A stretch of DNA of 64,000 nucleotides from Myxococcus virescens (GCF_900101905.1 NZ_FNAJ01000009.1:253570-317569), one strand, 5' to 3'. Shown: positions 26,886-36,285, numbered from the stretch's first letter. Program-made: numbers and translations. The notes: generated from the sequence alone by a model not told the origin.

Positions 26886-28079
26886 CTACAGTGGTTCCGC
26901 ACCGAGTCCAAAGAGGGTGCTCGTGCTGGTGAGCTTCCCTTCCACTTCGTAGACTGCCCCCTTCTGAAGCTCCATTACGGTGGCTCGTGCGTGCTTCGAG
27001 AAGGACATCTGGATGTCCTGGATGAGCGATGGAGAGTTCCGGCCGCACTTGAATTGGACGGTGTACCCGCCCAACATGCCTTCGCTCACCTCTACGACCT
27101 CCAGGTTCCAGGCAAACCCTTTGCCCTTGTATGACTTCCAGAGTTCGTCCTTCTGGATGTCCGAGAGCTTCGAGCTGGGCCCAAATGTCCTTGAGACCTG
27201 TGCGCAAGACTCCTTGATGTAGTCCGCGCGCCGTTTGGCACTAGCCTGCTTCTCCTCTTCCTTCTCGACCTTTTGAGTGAGGTCTTCAAGACGTTGCTGC
27301 AGTGCCGCCAGTGGCTTGTCATTGGGCTCGGACTGAAGCGCAGTGGCAATGCGCTTGTGTGCAGCATTTAGGGTTGCGCGGGCGCTCGTTATGTCCTTGG
27401 CGGCTAGTTGGGCCTGAGCGTCCTTTAGCGATGCGTTCGTGTCGTCACGAAGTGCATCCCTTTCGGTCTTGGCTGCAAGCGCCACTGCGTCCGCGCGCTT
27501 CGACGATTCAATCTGCCCGGCGAGAGCCAAGTACCTGAGTCCCTCACTGCGTTCCTTGCTAAGCCGCGCTTGCCCTTGCGCATAGAGCAGGGTTCCGCAG
27601 CGCTCCTTGTGGTTGGCTGGAATTCCGCCCGCTGACACTGCTTGCTCGCACAACGCCAGCACGTCTTCATTCTTGCTGCTGGCGGCAAGGTCCTCGAACT
27701 TCAATGCGAGTTCAGTCGCCCTGGCTTCAGCCTCCAGGCGCCTCTTCTTCGCTTCGTCCATGTTGGCTTGGGCGCGCGCTTGGGCGGTCTCTTCTGCGCC
27801 GACTGCGCCGAGGCCGAGCAGTGTAAGCACTACTCCCCCGATGGCTCCAAAGCTCGCGAGGACGCGCAGGCGCGGGACTTTGACAATGGCGAAGATGCTG
27901 CCTGCGACTGCCAGCACCCCCAGGATGATTCCGGGAGTGCCTGTCATTCCAATGGCCGTGATAATGCCGAGGCCGAAGCATGAGCCGATGAGATACGCGA
28001 GAACTTGGACGCCCATGCTGGTCTTCTTCTTGGGCCCAAGCGAGTTCTGCTGTGACGGACCGTTCGACTGCATCGTCAT
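26886..28079 (-). CDS. membrane coiled-coil protein (candidate lysogenic-conversion gene)
   Basis: 397 residues from ATG 28079 with GGGGGAG upstream. Three hydrophobic segments lie between about residues 22 and 95. A long alpha-helical, Ala/Glu/Lys-rich coiled coil spans about 100-310. The C-terminal beta-rich domain (FAWNLEVVEVSEGMLGGYTVQFKCG... GAVYEVEGKL) resembles OB-type tRNA_anti-like domains. Base composition is visibly less GC-rich than the flanking tail genes. It sits between tail genes and the regulator, a usual place for added genes; superinfection exclusion is a guess. Confidence 0.65.
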   Translation of the reverse strand: MTMQSNGPSQQNSLGPKKKTSMGVQVLAYLIGSCFGLGIITAIGMTGTPGIILGVLAVAGSIFAIVKVPRLRVLASFGAIGGVVLTLLGLGAVGAEETAQARAQANMDEAKKRRLEAEARATELALKFEDLAASSKNEDVLALCEQAVSAGGIPANHKERCGTLLYAQGQARLSKERSEGLRYLALAGQIESSKRADAVALAAKTERDALRDDTNASLKDAQAQLAAKDITSARATLNAAHKRIATALQSEPNDKPLAALQQRLEDLTQKVEKEEEKQASAKRRADYIKESCAQVSRTFGPSSKLSDIQKDELWKSYKGKGFAWNLEVVEVSEGMLGGYTVQFKCGRNSPSLIQDIQMSFSKHARATVMELQKGAVYEVEGKLTSTSTLFGLGAEPL

Positions 28080-28128
28080 GTACTCCCCCTGTGATGACGG
28101 GGACGTACATCGGAGAATCGCGAAGAAC

Positions 28129-28177
28129 AATGGGGCAGTCCCTCCCTATGGGCGGGTTTGGCTCGACCCCCATTGCC
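28129..28177. terminator. inverted repeat after the tail operon
   Basis: CAATGGGG (28129-28136) and CCCCATTG (28170-28177), separated by 33 nt that contain further pairing. It sits between the last tail gene and the 26886 gene. Confidence 0.4.
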
Positions 28178-28199
28178 CCGTCAGGACTCCCAGCGCCGC

Positions 28200-30623
28200 T
28201 CATTCCGCGCCCCTGAATGACACGCCGTCGAGGCTGACGAACGACGCGCTTCCTGTGGTTAACGTGACAGTTCCGTCCGTTCCGATGGCGAGCGCCCCTA
28301 TCACTACCACTCCGCTGCCGCACACCACTGGATGGTCCACGACCGACAGCGGGCGGTACTGCTCGGGAAGGGTAAACGCAACGGTGTTGACAGTGGTTCC
28401 GGCCATCGCGCCCTGAAGTCGCACGCGGCCCGTGCTGTCACGGAAGAACGTTGGCGCCGCGCGGCCATTGGCCGCGTATGGGCCCCATCCATTTGCGAAG
28501 ACTACGACCGACCTGGGGGCCTGTTGAGGCGTGGTGTAGGGATCGACGGAAGCATTGTCGATGTTCACCGCTACCGTGTCGCTCGCCCTGCCTGCAAATA
28601 GCCGGGCGTACCGAGCCCTAGCCGGGGCAACCGCATGGTTCACCAGGTGGGTCCACGAACCAACAGAGGTGCCTTGGCTCAACGCTGCTCCCGTGGTGAT
28701 TTCGGTGAACGTTGCGTCGTACCACCTCAACTCCAGTCGCGCTCCGCCCGTCCCTGGTGTCCCTGTCGGCTTCAGGTAGCGAAGCCGCGCCACATACGTC
28801 TGCCCAGGCATAACGGCGAAATATTGGGACACGAGCAACTTCGCGCCCGCCGTCGTCGCCGGAAACGACACTGCATAGGTGGCTGTGTCCGCTTCCGTCG
28901 TTCGGACTGCATCGACGCCAAACGTACCAGACGCCATCTGCCAGCCATCCGGTGGCTCGCTCCCGCCTCGCGTCCACGCCTCGAAGGAGGGGTTCGGGGT
29001 CAGGCTGGAGAAGATGACGAGCGGAGCCAAGTCGTTCGGTGCCACGTACCGCGGCGCCAGCTCCACCTGCGCGGAGGCGGGCCCGACGTTGCCGTGGATG
29101 TCGCGCCCGCGCACCATGGCGTAGTGGGTGACGCCTGGGGGTAGGTCTGCCACCTCGAAGCGCGTGGCGCTCGCCGCGGCCTTGAGGGTGGCGTTGCTCG
29201 GGGTGAAGCCGGGCGAGGTGGATACGTGGAGCTCGTAGGTGTCCCAGGCCGGGCCGGAGGTGCTGGGCCTGAAGGACAGTGCGAAGCCGTTGACGGTGGG
29301 CGTAGGCTGCAAGTCGCCGGGCGCGTCGGGACCCTTGAGCTTCGTGGTGACCTGAATGCTCTTGAGCGCGGCGTTGTGGGCAGTCAGGGGCGCGGCGTCA
29401 CGCGCGCGCCATTCCAGCACGGAGGTAGCGGGCCGGCCGCGCAGCTGCAGCTTCGTCTTGGCGACGCCGCCCGCGAAGGTGTGGTCGAGGTTGACGACAG
29501 CCAGCTCCACGGGGGCGCCCAGGGTGACTCCGTCCGGGAGGACGCGCACCATGTCATTCACCTCCAACGGCCAGAAGTAGGGCACCTCGAATTCGAGCGT
29601 GAGCGACGAGTCGGACAGGTCGGCAATGGCCGCGTCGGCCAGCCTCTGGGCCTCGGCCTGCGTGTTGATGTTGGAGGCCGAGGCCTCCGCCACCTGCATG
29701 TACCGACGCCCGTACTCGGCGATGCTGGTGGGGTTGGTGGCCGTCACCGTCTTACGCTTCTCGTTGCCCAGGGCATCCCGGTCGTCCTTGTCGGTGTAGA
29801 GGACCTCCACGACGTTGCGGATGTCGCGCAGGGCCCGCTTGGCCTGCTTCAACTCGCCGTAGTGCGCCGGGCCGAACGTCCAGACGGGCTCGCCGGCCAG
29901 GCGCTCCGGACACTGGAGGGTGAAGGCCCAACCGTGGCCCTCGCGCCAGCGCAGGCGCACCTCCCAGCCGAGTTGCTCGGCCAGGGCGCGCACTGCGTCC
30001 CAGACGGGCTCGCGCTGCTGCGTGTACTTGCCGAGCTGCCACATTGGGTCCACTGGCACGTACAGCCCGGGGCCCGTGCCAGTGGGGATGTTGTCACCGA
30101 TGATTTGGGCCATCACCGTCTGCACGGCGACGCCCACGGTGTCGTTGCCGTAGTCGCGCTCGACTTCAATGAACCAGTCCTGAAATACGCCGGCGAAGTC
30201 CCGGCCGTTGAAGGAGAGCTCCTCGGGGCCAGGGTCCACCTCGTCGATGCGGCCGAGGAACACCTGCCGCCAGGCGTCTGGCCGGGCGCGTCCGCTGCTC
30301 GTCTGCACCTCAATCCGGAAGCGCCGGCCCTCCTTCAACAGCGGCATGAGGAGTCCACCGGGCCCGCGGTTGGCCACGCTCGAGTCCACCATGGGGGAGA
30401 GGGAGGTGACGCCGCCGGGCCCGCTGCGGCGCACGCTTACCGTGGCCACGCACACCGTCGCGTCCTGCGTCTCGGACCACTGCGCGCCCATCACCCAGTC
30501 GCGGCCGAGCAGGGTGCTCAAGTCCACCTCGGAGTTGTCGGGGCGTACCACCACCACGCGCAGGTGGGTGCCGTAGTTGCCAGCGAGCAGCGTGGCCCGC
30601 TCCTGGTTCGTCAATGTCCTCAT
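28200..30623 (-). CDS. tail tip/hub protein with FN3-like and binding domains
   Basis: 807 residues from ATG 30623 (AGGAGG upstream; ATGA overlap with the previous stop). The N-terminal ~400 residues look like a baseplate-hub fold (LGRIDEVDPGPEELSFNGRDFAGVFQDW, LAEQLGWEVRLRWREG). A fibronectin-III-like domain follows (about 445-555; PTVNGFALSFRPSTSGPAWDTYELHVS). A carbohydrate-binding-like beta domain (about 560-690; NPSFEAWTRGG... DGWQ) and a small C-terminal domain end the protein. It is probably the host-contacting tip. Confidence 0.75.
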   Translation of the reverse strand: MRTLTNQERATLLAGNYGTHLRVVVVRPDNSEVDLSTLLGRDWVMGAQWSETQDATVCVATVSVRRSGPGGVTSLSPMVDSSVANRGPGGLLMPLLKEGRRFRIEVQTSSGRARPDAWRQVFLGRIDEVDPGPEELSFNGRDFAGVFQDWFIEVERDYGNDTVGVAVQTVMAQIIGDNIPTGTGPGLYVPVDPMWQLGKYTQQREPVWDAVRALAEQLGWEVRLRWREGHGWAFTLQCPERLAGEPVWTFGPAHYGELKQAKRALRDIRNVVEVLYTDKDDRDALGNEKRKTVTATNPTSIAEYGRRYMQVAEASASNINTQAEAQRLADAAIADLSDSSLTLEFEVPYFWPLEVNDMVRVLPDGVTLGAPVELAVVNLDHTFAGGVAKTKLQLRGRPATSVLEWRARDAAPLTAHNAALKSIQVTTKLKGPDAPGDLQPTPTVNGFALSFRPSTSGPAWDTYELHVSTSPGFTPSNATLKAAASATRFEVADLPPGVTHYAMVRGRDIHGNVGPASAQVELAPRYVAPNDLAPLVIFSSLTPNPSFEAWTRGGSEPPDGWQMASGTFGVDAVRTTEADTATYAVSFPATTAGAKLLVSQYFAVMPGQTYVARLRYLKPTGTPGTGGARLELRWYDATFTEITTGAALSQGTSVGSWTHLVNHAVAPARARYARLFAGRASDTVAVNIDNASVDPYTTPQQAPRSVVVFANGWGPYAANGRAAPTFFRDSTGRVRLQGAMAGTTVNTVAFTLPEQYRPLSVVDHPVVCGSGVVVIGALAIGTDGTVTLTTGSASFVSLDGVSFRGAE

Positions 30624-31936
30624 GGTGCCTCCTGAAGCGTGAAGGCGAAGTCCTCGCCCTGCACGCGCTGGGCGCCCTCCCACCACTCCATGGCGTCACC
30701 CTGGCCGGCATCGCCCAGGACGAGGGCGGGCCGGTGCAGGCCGGCCCCGGTGGCCCGGTGGTACGGCAACGGCCCAAAAGGGGCGCCCGAGTCACGCCAA
30801 GGCGCAAGCCACGCGTCGGGGGCGCGGTAGGGCAGCGCCACCAGGTCGCTCACCAGCAGGGAGTAGTTGAAGGGGTTGATGACGCCACCTGCCACGCCGG
30901 CACGGTGGCGCACGGTGAGCGCGCCGTTGTCGTCCACCTCGGCCAGGCCCGTGGTGCCGGGCAGCCGAAACGGCGCGGTGGACGCGAACCACGGCGCCAC
31001 CCACGAGTCGGGCACCGTGTAGGGCAGGACGACCAGGTCGTCGATAAGGAGCGGGACTCCGCCCACGTTGGGGATGCCGGGGCCTGTGGTCCCCCGGCGG
31101 TTGAGCAGATACACGGCGCCATCGGGCAACTGCGTGTAGTTGCCATTGGTCGCGATGAGGGCCCCAGCGGACGGCGCATGACTGCCCACCACGCCATCGC
31201 GGCTCAGCGGCAGTCCGGCCCGGTGGAGGTACAGGTGCCAGGTGCTGTCTGTCTCCAGCCGCGCCCAGTAGGCCACCGTCCATTGGCTGCCGAGCTGCGT
31301 GGGCCAAGTTGCCGAGGTCCCTTCTCCGAATGTGGCGCATTGGCCGTACCGTCCGGGCTCGCTGACACTCGCGTCCACGTCGCTCGGCTCAAGGCCCCAG
31401 TTGGAAGTGAATCCGTCGTCGAAGGACCAGGTGTGGCCCAGGTGTGGCCCAGGCGCCGCCGCATCCACGCACACCGTGCCATCCGAGCGCTGGACGTAGT
31501 GGTGCCACTGCACTCCGTCCACGCCCAAGACGCGGGCCCAGTAGCCCACCGTCCAGTCCTCGCCGAGTTGCGTGGCCCAGCTGACGGATTGCCCATCGCT
31601 CAATGCGAGCGCATATCCCTCGTACCGCCCGAAGCTCGGCAACGCCGTCGGCGTCCCGACGGCGTTGGGCCACAGGCCGCGGCTCGATAGTAGGTTGCCG
31701 GCGAAGGACCAGGAGTCGCCCTCGCCGTCGATGAGCGCGCGAAGCGCCGCGGAGGCGGCGAGGGACAGCGGCCCGGTGCCGCCCTCGTAGGCCATGAGCT
31801 TCCGGCGCGCGCTGCTGCGCGGGTAGCCGCTGAAGGTGCGCACCTTCTCACCCAGTAATACTGGTGAGTAGCGCAAGCCGCTCGACATCGAGACGGGCAC
31901 GGGGATGCCGGAGAGGGCGAGGAAGGGCAAGGGCAT
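30620..31936 (-). CDS. tail protein with LamG-like and internal repeats
   Basis: 438 residues from ATG 31936. Two LamG-like repeats (about 73-155 and 160-240) share WSF...W...RYxxxA...W.TQLG..WTVxYWAR. Two further repeats near 330 and 385 share LL(I/V)(D/S)DLV.LPY..PD.W.APW. The gene lies between the tape measure and the tip gene, so it is probably a distal tail or fibre component. A tandem 11-bp DNA repeat at about 31434-31455 (GTGTGGCCCAG twice) may be a length-variable spot. Confidence 0.7.
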   Translation of the reverse strand: MPLPFLALSGIPVPVSMSSGLRYSPVLLGEKVRTFSGYPRSSARRKLMAYEGGTGPLSLAASAALRALIDGEGDSWSFAGNLLSSRGLWPNAVGTPTALPSFGRYEGYALALSDGQSVSWATQLGEDWTVGYWARVLGVDGVQWHHYVQRSDGTVCVDAAAPGPHLGHTWSFDDGFTSNWGLEPSDVDASVSEPGRYGQCATFGEGTSATWPTQLGSQWTVAYWARLETDSTWHLYLHRAGLPLSRDGVVGSHAPSAGALIATNGNYTQLPDGAVYLLNRRGTTGPGIPNVGGVPLLIDDLVVLPYTVPDSWVAPWFASTAPFRLPGTTGLAEVDDNGALTVRHRAGVAGGVINPFNYSLLVSDLVALPYRAPDAWLAPWRDSGAPFGPLPYHRATGAGLHRPALVLGDAGQGDAMEWWEGAQRVQGEDFAFTLQEAP

Positions 31937-31946
31937 GGCGCGAGGC

Positions 31947-34721
31947 TCAGGTGCGGAAGGAGAAACGCTGGGAGAGGCGCGCGAGGGTGCGCTGTAGGTT
32001 GCGCCCGCTCTCCTCAATGGCCTCGTCGATGTCGTATCCGGTGATGTAGTTGTTGACTGTGATTGATGCAGGCGTGTCTGCCATTGCGCCCGCCGTCTTC
32101 GTGTAGCGGTCGTTGCGCGGGTCGTTTGGCTGCTTCCAGTCGGGCAGCTCCTCCCCTCCGCGGTTGCGCAGGATGCCGTCGCCGCTGGGCTGCGGTGGGC
32201 GCGCGCCACCACCGGACGAGGTGGGCGGAGGCTGTCGCGTGGGCTCCTGGCTGGGGCCGTCCTGCGCGTCCTGGGACTGATACCGCCGCAGCATGACCTT
32301 CCACGCGGTCGGCACGTTGGAGAGGGCGTCAGTGGCCTTCTGCAACGCCTCCGTGTTCCTCAACACCTCGGCCGTCTCGCGGGCCTTCGCCTCCGCCGTC
32401 TCCCAGGTGAGGTCGTTCAACGCCTGGAGGGACTCGCCCATGGCGTTCGTGTCCACCTTCATCTTGTCGAGCGAGTTGGCGAACTTCTTCAACGAGTCGA
32501 TTCCGAGCCACTCCACCGCCTTGCTGATGCCCCTGATTACGGCCTGAACGGCGCCGACGATGCCGTTCCACACATGGGCGAGGCCCTGCGCCACGGTGAG
32601 GATGACCGTGGCGATACCCTTGAGCACCTTGAAGAGTGCTTCGAGGACAGGCCCTGCGATGAGCTGGAGCGGCGTCATCACCATGAGGACGGCCTGCGCC
32701 ACCGCGGTGAGGATGGGCGCCAGCGTCTGGAAGATGGCGCCCACCAGCACTAGGGGCGGCACCAGCGGCTCCAGGACCTGGCCAAGCACCTCGAACACCG
32801 GAGTGAGCGCGCCCACCACTGCGTCGATGATGAGGAAGATGGCGCCCACCAGCGGCTGGAGCGGAATCAGGACGGCGCCGAGCGCATCCGCCACGTGCTG
32901 GATGACGTTGCTCACCATTTCCATCAGCACCTGGAAGCCCTCGGACTGGGCGAGCAGGTCCATGATGACGGCGCCGATGCCAGCGAGGGGATTCATCCCG
33001 CCCGCGAGGAAGCCCTCCGCGAAGCTGTTGACCAGGTCATTGACGCGCCCGAAGGCGGCGCGCACCTTGGAGACGATGGCGACGCGGGCGTCCTCAATCG
33101 CCTGTAGCAACTCCGCGGAGAGTCGGCGGGCCTTGTCGCCGATGGCCTTGAAGTAGGCCCGCGCGCCCGTGCCCCCGTGCTTGGCCAAGTCCTTGATGGT
33201 GTCGGCGAGCTGCTCGTTGGCCTGGATGACGGGGGCCGCCACCTTGTCGAGCCCCATCGCGGCAATCATCCGCTCGTCGTCGTCGGCCATGCGGACCTTG
33301 GCCTTGCCTCCGGGGAGCGACATGGAGGGGAGCCACTGGGCCAGCGTCTCAATCAGCTTCGGGATGCCGAGCTGCTCGCCAAGCTCCTTCGAGTGCTTCC
33401 AAGAGTCCTGGAATCCGAAGACGACGCCGTCTGCCGCAGCCTTGCCCACCTCGGCGGCACCGGCGACCATCGACGTGGCAGCGGCTTTGGCGACGCCCGC
33501 TGTCGCGTCAGCAACGGCCTTCGCCTTTGCGACACTCGTGCTGACGACCTCCGCCAGGTCATCGGCGGTGACATTCTGCGCGACGTCCAGCGCAGCGTTG
33601 AGGCGGCCCATTTGCAGGTCCTTGGGCAGCGCCTTCACCAGGGGGGCCATCATCTTGGCCCCCTGCCGAATCATCCACGCGAGGGTGGAGAGGGAGGAGC
33701 GGACGATGAACTCGATGCCAGCGGTGACAGCCCTGACGCCCGCCGTAATAGTGTCCCAGACCTTGCCGGCGAAGCTGCCGATGGAGGCGAGGATGGCCGC
33801 CACCGACTGCTTGATGCCGTCGCCGGCAATCTTCCAGACGCCATAGATGGCGCCGGCCGCAAGCACGATGCCGGCGAGTGCGGCGGCCAGGGCGATGAGG
33901 GGCACCATCAGCCCGCCCAGACTGCGGAGAAAGGGGCCGATGGCCCCCGTGGCCTCGGCGGCGTCCTTGCCCGCGCGCTTCGCGGCCTCTCCGGCCTCCT
34001 TCGAGGCCTTCGCGACCTCCTTACCGGCCTTCCCGGCGGCCTCTCCAACGCCCTTGGTGGCCGCAGCGGCGTCCGTCGCAGCCTTCGCAGCCTCCTTCCC
34101 GGCCTTCGCGGCGGCTGCACCAGCGGCCACGGCTGCCGCCTTGTTGCCGTTGAGCGCAGTTCGCATCGAACCGCTCAGCTTGTTGACGCCAGCGGTGATG
34201 CCCGCGAGCCCCACCGACTTGTCCAGCTTGCCCAGCACGCCGATGAGGATTCCGCTGGACTTCGCCAGGCCTTCGACGACACCCGCCAGCTTGCCCACGG
34301 TGCCGATTGCGAGGCCCAAGCCGGCCACCCAGGCGGCCATGTCCGCCGCCGCGCGCTTCTGCGTGGGGCTCAATCGCTGATAGGTGGCCACCAGCTTGTC
34401 GATGAAGGCCGTCAACCTCTTCACCGCGGGGCCGAAGAGGTCTCCGATGTCCGCGGCGAGCGTGTAGAGCAGGTCCGTCAGGTGCTTCAGCTCCATCCGG
34501 AGCTCGTAGTTGGAGGAGGCCGCCGCCGCGACGGCCGCGCCGATGCCTGCCGCGACGATGGCGCCCAGGTTGCCGATGGGTTCGGCTGCCTCCTTCACCT
34601 TCTTCGCCATCTCCTCGGTCGCCTTCGCCAGGTCCCCCATCGACTTGAGGGCCTGGCCAATGGACGCGGTGACGACCACGTACAGGTCGCCAACCTTCAG
34701 GCCGCCGGATGCGCTGGACAC
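31947..34721 (-). CDS. tail tape measure protein
   Basis: 924 residues from GTG 34721 with AAGGAG upstream; the ORF extends further but lacks a site there. It is long, Ala/Lys-rich and helical, with coiled-coil heptads (ATEEMAKKVKEAAEPIG; a long KAGKEAAKAATDAAAATKG stretch), several hydrophobic segments (VPLIALAAALAGIVLAAG) and repeated LxxL patterns near 640-760. It directly follows the tail-chaperone pair, as in other siphoviruses. Length sets tail length. Confidence 0.9.
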   Translation of the reverse strand: MSSASGGLKVGDLYVVVTASIGQALKSMGDLAKATEEMAKKVKEAAEPIGNLGAIVAAGIGAAVAAAASSNYELRMELKHLTDLLYTLAADIGDLFGPAVKRLTAFIDKLVATYQRLSPTQKRAAADMAAWVAGLGLAIGTVGKLAGVVEGLAKSSGILIGVLGKLDKSVGLAGITAGVNKLSGSMRTALNGNKAAAVAAGAAAAKAGKEAAKAATDAAAATKGVGEAAGKAGKEVAKASKEAGEAAKRAGKDAAEATGAIGPFLRSLGGLMVPLIALAAALAGIVLAAGAIYGVWKIAGDGIKQSVAAILASIGSFAGKVWDTITAGVRAVTAGIEFIVRSSLSTLAWMIRQGAKMMAPLVKALPKDLQMGRLNAALDVAQNVTADDLAEVVSTSVAKAKAVADATAGVAKAAATSMVAGAAEVGKAAADGVVFGFQDSWKHSKELGEQLGIPKLIETLAQWLPSMSLPGGKAKVRMADDDERMIAAMGLDKVAAPVIQANEQLADTIKDLAKHGGTGARAYFKAIGDKARRLSAELLQAIEDARVAIVSKVRAAFGRVNDLVNSFAEGFLAGGMNPLAGIGAVIMDLLAQSEGFQVLMEMVSNVIQHVADALGAVLIPLQPLVGAIFLIIDAVVGALTPVFEVLGQVLEPLVPPLVLVGAIFQTLAPILTAVAQAVLMVMTPLQLIAGPVLEALFKVLKGIATVILTVAQGLAHVWNGIVGAVQAVIRGISKAVEWLGIDSLKKFANSLDKMKVDTNAMGESLQALNDLTWETAEAKARETAEVLRNTEALQKATDALSNVPTAWKVMLRRYQSQDAQDGPSQEPTRQPPPTSSGGGARPPQPSGDGILRNRGGEELPDWKQPNDPRNDRYTKTAGAMADTPASITVNNYITGYDIDEAIEESGRNLQRTLARLSQRFSFRT

Positions 34722-34725
34722 GGTG

Positions 34726-34971
34726 CTACTCCTTCGCGCGCTGGCGCACGCGGTACGTGAGAGTCTTTCCTTCACTGCTTCCGCGTGCGGCGGAGGCCCC
34801 GGCACTGCGCGAACCTCCGCGCGCCGCCCCTCTCACCTCGTCGGCTTCGAGCGCCGCATGGGCCAGCAGGTGGACGACGTCACTCGCCGCCCACCTGCGC
34901 ACCTCATACGGGGATTGCCCCGTCAACTTCACCACCGCGAAGAGGGCATTCAGCTCGGGGTGGTCTCGGAG
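34726..34971 (-). CDS. tail assembly chaperone, -1 frameshift extension (T part)
   Basis: 81 codons read only after a -1 shift at 34977-34971, giving a fusion of about 202 residues with the upstream protein. After the shift the frame reads KLRDHPELNALFAVVKLTGQSPYEVRRWAASDVVHLLAHAAL. Its own upstream ORF extension (to 35043) has no good start site. It lies directly before the tape measure gene, whose start is 4 nt away. Confidence 0.8.
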   Translation of the reverse strand, partial: LRDHPELNALFAVVKLTGQSPYEVRRWAASDVVHLLAHAALEADEVRGAARGGSRSAGASAARGSSEGKTLTYRVRQRAKE

Positions 34972-35333
34972 TTTCCCTTCGCCTCCTCCACGGAGGGGCC
35001 ACCGAAGGCCTTGATGAAGTCGGCCTGGTGCTCCTCGAGCCACGCCTCCAGCCGCACGGCCTCCAGGTCCTCGTCGGTGAAGACGCGGCGCGCGCCGCCG
35101 GGGAAGTAGAGGCAGGTGATGGCGACGCGGGCGATGAATCCATACGCGGCGAGGCCGTCCACCGGCTGGCCCTTTTCGTTCACCTCGCCGGCCTTTTGGG
35201 CCTTGTCGAGCATGGAGATTTTGTCGCCCTGGGTGGGCTCGCAGATGGCGTACTCGTCGTCGCCCAGGCGGATGCGCTTGTGCTCCTTGCGCGGCATGCC
35301 GATGGGCTTGCGGAACGTGGGGGTGGCAGTCAT
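34950..35333 (-). CDS. tail assembly chaperone (G part)
   Basis: 127 residues from ATG 35333 with GGAGAC upstream. It begins MTATPTFRKPIGMPRKEHK and ends with an acidic tail NSETTPS. Located between the major tail protein and the tape measure, the universal place for gpG-like chaperones. A G_GGA_AAC heptamer in frame near its end allows the longer G-T product. Confidence 0.82.
   Translation of the reverse strand: MTATPTFRKPIGMPRKEHKRIRLGDDEYAICEPTQGDKISMLDKAQKAGEVNEKGQPVDGLAAYGFIARVAITCLYFPGGARRVFTDEDLEAVRLEAWLEEHQADFIKAFGGPSVEEAKGNSETTPS
34971..34977 (-). promoter_or_regulatory. programmed -1 ribosomal frameshift site
   Basis: Heptamer G_GGA_AAC in the phase of the upstream gene (codons GGA 34976-34974, AAC 34973-34971). 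It fits the X_XXY_YYZ rule and differs from lambda's G_GGA_AAG only at the last base. The downstream -1 frame is open for 81 codons. Confidence 0.85.
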
Positions 35334-35371
35334 TGCGGATGTCTCCTGTGGGGTGGGTGAGAGGGATTGCG

Positions 35372-35800
35372 TCAGATGGCGACGGGGGCGCCGGCGCAGT
35401 TGAGGGTGACGGAGAGGGTGACCAGGTCGGTCACGCTCTTGCCTTCCTCGTACGTGTCCACCGTTACCGGGTAGCGCCAGCCGCGGCTGCCCTCGGTGGC
35501 GTTCTCGTCCTCGATGACGAGGAGGTAGATGATGGTGTCTGTTGTGAAGGAGCTGCGAAGCAACACATGCGGAGCGCTCCCCTTGAAGAGGTGCCCCGAC
35601 AAGGGGATGGTGAAGTCCTTCAGCGTCTTCTTGCGGCGCTTGTAGCCGTCGCTGCCGAAGTAGTTGGAGTCCACCTGGTCGGCGCTGAAGGAGACGGTGG
35701 CCTCGCTCATGCCCTCCAGCCTGTTCGCTTCGGAGGGCACCTCGGCGGCGGTGGCTGTGAGGTGGAGGGCATCGACGTAGGCGGCAGAGGGTCCGGGCAT
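35372..35800 (-). CDS. major tail tube protein
   Basis: 142 residues from ATG 35800 with a GGAG site. Beta-rich sequence typical of TP901-1/lambda V-like tube proteins (DSNYFGSDGYKRRKKTLKDFTIPLSG, SRGWRYPVTVDTYEEG). Position immediately upstream of the tail chaperones supports the call. Confidence 0.75.
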   Translation of the reverse strand: MPGPSAAYVDALHLTATAAEVPSEANRLEGMSEATVSFSADQVDSNYFGSDGYKRRKKTLKDFTIPLSGHLFKGSAPHVLLRSSFTTDTIIYLLVIEDENATEGSRGWRYPVTVDTYEEGKSVTDLVTLSVTLNCAGAPVAI

Positions 35801-35812
35801 GGGGTGCTCCTT

Positions 35813-36265
35813 TCAGCGTGAGTGCTGCTTGAGGTAGGCCGCCAGCACCTGCGCGACGCCCTTGCGAGCGACGCCTCGGGAGCGGCGGAAGGCTTTCTTG
35901 AGGAAATGGGGCGGCGGGCTGACGATTTGCGCGCCCCAGTGGAACCCCTCGTGAATCGGGCCGGCCTCGGGGTGCTCGTACCCGGCCGTCCACGAGGTGG
36001 AGAGGGGCCGCCCGAGGTTGTATTCAGGGCCCGAAATGAAGCCGGATTCGGCTAGCGGCGGGGGCAGTTGCTCGCCCGCGTCCCGCGCGGCCTCTTCCGC
36101 CATGGCGCGCTCCCAGGGAGCGGAGCGCGGCACGAGGAAGCTGGAGAAATCGAGCGTCTGCCGCACGGCCGCGTGAATGGGCGCGTCCAGCTTGCGCAGC
36201 ACCTGACGGGCGTTGCGGCGCAGGGCAGCAATCTTGTTGGCGTCGAGGCGGACTCTGACGGGCAT
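35813..36265 (-). CDS. HK97 gp10-like tail completion protein
   Basis: 150 residues. Basic N-terminal helix (LDANKIAALRRNARQVLRKLD), a central SAPWERAMAEE region and a C-terminal GPIHEGFHWGAQIVSPPPHFLKKAF, the conserved pattern of this family. The start ATG 36265 is directly preceded by the CCCCTTCT...GGGGC element instead of a usual Shine-Dalgarno. Confidence 0.75.
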   Translation of the reverse strand: MPVRVRLDANKIAALRRNARQVLRKLDAPIHAAVRQTLDFSSFLVPRSAPWERAMAEEAARDAGEQLPPPLAESGFISGPEYNLGRPLSTSWTAGYEHPEAGPIHEGFHWGAQIVSPPPHFLKKAFRRSRGVARKGVAQVLAAYLKQHSR

Positions 36266-36280
36266 GCCCCGTAGAAGGGG
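36266..36280 (-). promoter_or_regulatory. start-associated hairpin element
   Basis: Minus strand CCCCTTCTACGGGGC immediately followed by ATG 36265. The CCCC/GGGG arms enclose TTCTAC. One of eight such elements adjacent to starts. Confidence 0.75.
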
Positions 36281-36285
36281 TGCCG

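Noticed and set aside
35334..35993. N-terminal extension of the tail chaperone frame to 35993
   Set aside because: It overlaps the tail tube gene, and a good ribosome site supports ATG 35333.
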